From assembly GCA_048497495.1 (NCBI GenBank), contig JAFHCF010000193.1:1-27540 (forward strand): a stretch of DNA of 27,540 nucleotides, written 5' to 3'. The position numbers and the translations under genes are program-made. The notes beneath the pieces were generated by a model. That model saw nothing but the letters and a program-made list of their open reading frames with translations, ran no database searches and was not told where the DNA came from. Below are positions 27,457-27,540 of the stretch, one piece after another. The stretch comes from JAFHCF01 sp048497495 (lineage in GTDB: Bacteria; Pseudomonadota; Alphaproteobacteria; Rhizobiales; Ancalomicrobiaceae). The stretch's first letter is position 1. Each line of letters opens with the position of its first letter.

Positions 27457-27540
27457 GGATGAGGGGGCTGGGCCTCTCCCTCGATCCCGGCATTCGTGGC
27501 TTCGGCCTGGTTGCCGCTTCGCGGCGCCCCCCCCTCCCCC

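Larger units (their letters stand above)
27200..27540. other. Intergenic end of window with a repeat
   Basis: Apart from the ribosome-binding site at 27206-27211 for the DadA-like gene and the repeat at 27422-27456, I see nothing coding here. Open frames across 27248-27493 are translations of the repeat sequence. Confidence 0.5.

Noticed and set aside
27248..27493. Minus-strand 81-codon open frame at the window end
   Set aside because: Its translation (PSPLIRPSGTFSRKGR) is the typical product of the extragenic repeat, not a protein family.

Overview
This is GC-rich chromosomal DNA from an alphaproteobacterium, most likely of the Hyphomicrobiales (Rhizobiales). The evidence is the gene content: an Usg-family protein, a liv operon carrying a DUF6867 membrane protein, CIRCE-controlled groESL, the Anbu proteasome-homologue cluster, a fused indolepyruvate ferredoxin oxidoreductase beside an Lrp regulator, and Rhizobiales-type intergenic hairpin repeats. 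I could not fix the genus. I saw no rRNA, tRNA, CRISPR array, prophage or insertion sequence; this looks like core chromosome.

Layout. 1-2441: map and radC, converging on a DJ-1/PfpI-family gene. 2683-6847: a four-gene co-directional cluster of circularly permuted type 2 ATP-grasp, alpha-E (DUF403), transglutaminase-like protein and Anbu. It converges on usg (6881-7162). 7478-9743: CIRCE operator, groES, groEL and a terminator. 9958-11909: a Tat-type multicopper oxidase converging on a small c-type cytochrome gene. 12081-12629: a flavin reductase-family protein. 13203-17484: livH-livM-livG-livF and a DUF6867 gene, tightly packed. 17934-19049: the cognate periplasmic binding protein with its own leader and terminator. 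19651-20346: a SAM-dependent methyltransferase. 20426-21469: a P1-family self-processing peptidase. 21519-25007: the fused indolepyruvate ferredoxin oxidoreductase, divergent from an Lrp/AsnC regulator (25211-25690). 25719-27199: a DadA-like FAD oxidoreductase translationally coupled to a small membrane protein. The window ends in a REP-like repeat.

How the genes may work together. The right half is an amino-acid uptake and catabolism neighbourhood: a high-affinity branched-chain (or related) amino-acid ABC importer, an oxidoreductase for aryl-2-oxoacids made by aromatic amino-acid transamination, a DadA-like amino-acid dehydrogenase and an Lrp sensor. The left half holds the least understood system here, the Anbu cluster. 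It pairs a self-compartmentalising Ntn hydrolase with an ATP-grasp enzyme and a transglutaminase fold, which points to synthesis and cleavage of an unknown amide or peptide. In this copy the transglutaminase active-site motif is displaced relative to the family pattern, which is the observation I would check first. Several convergent gene pairs end in short inverted repeats that contain or adjoin their stop codons, and three intergenic regions carry clusters of hairpins that no called feature explains.
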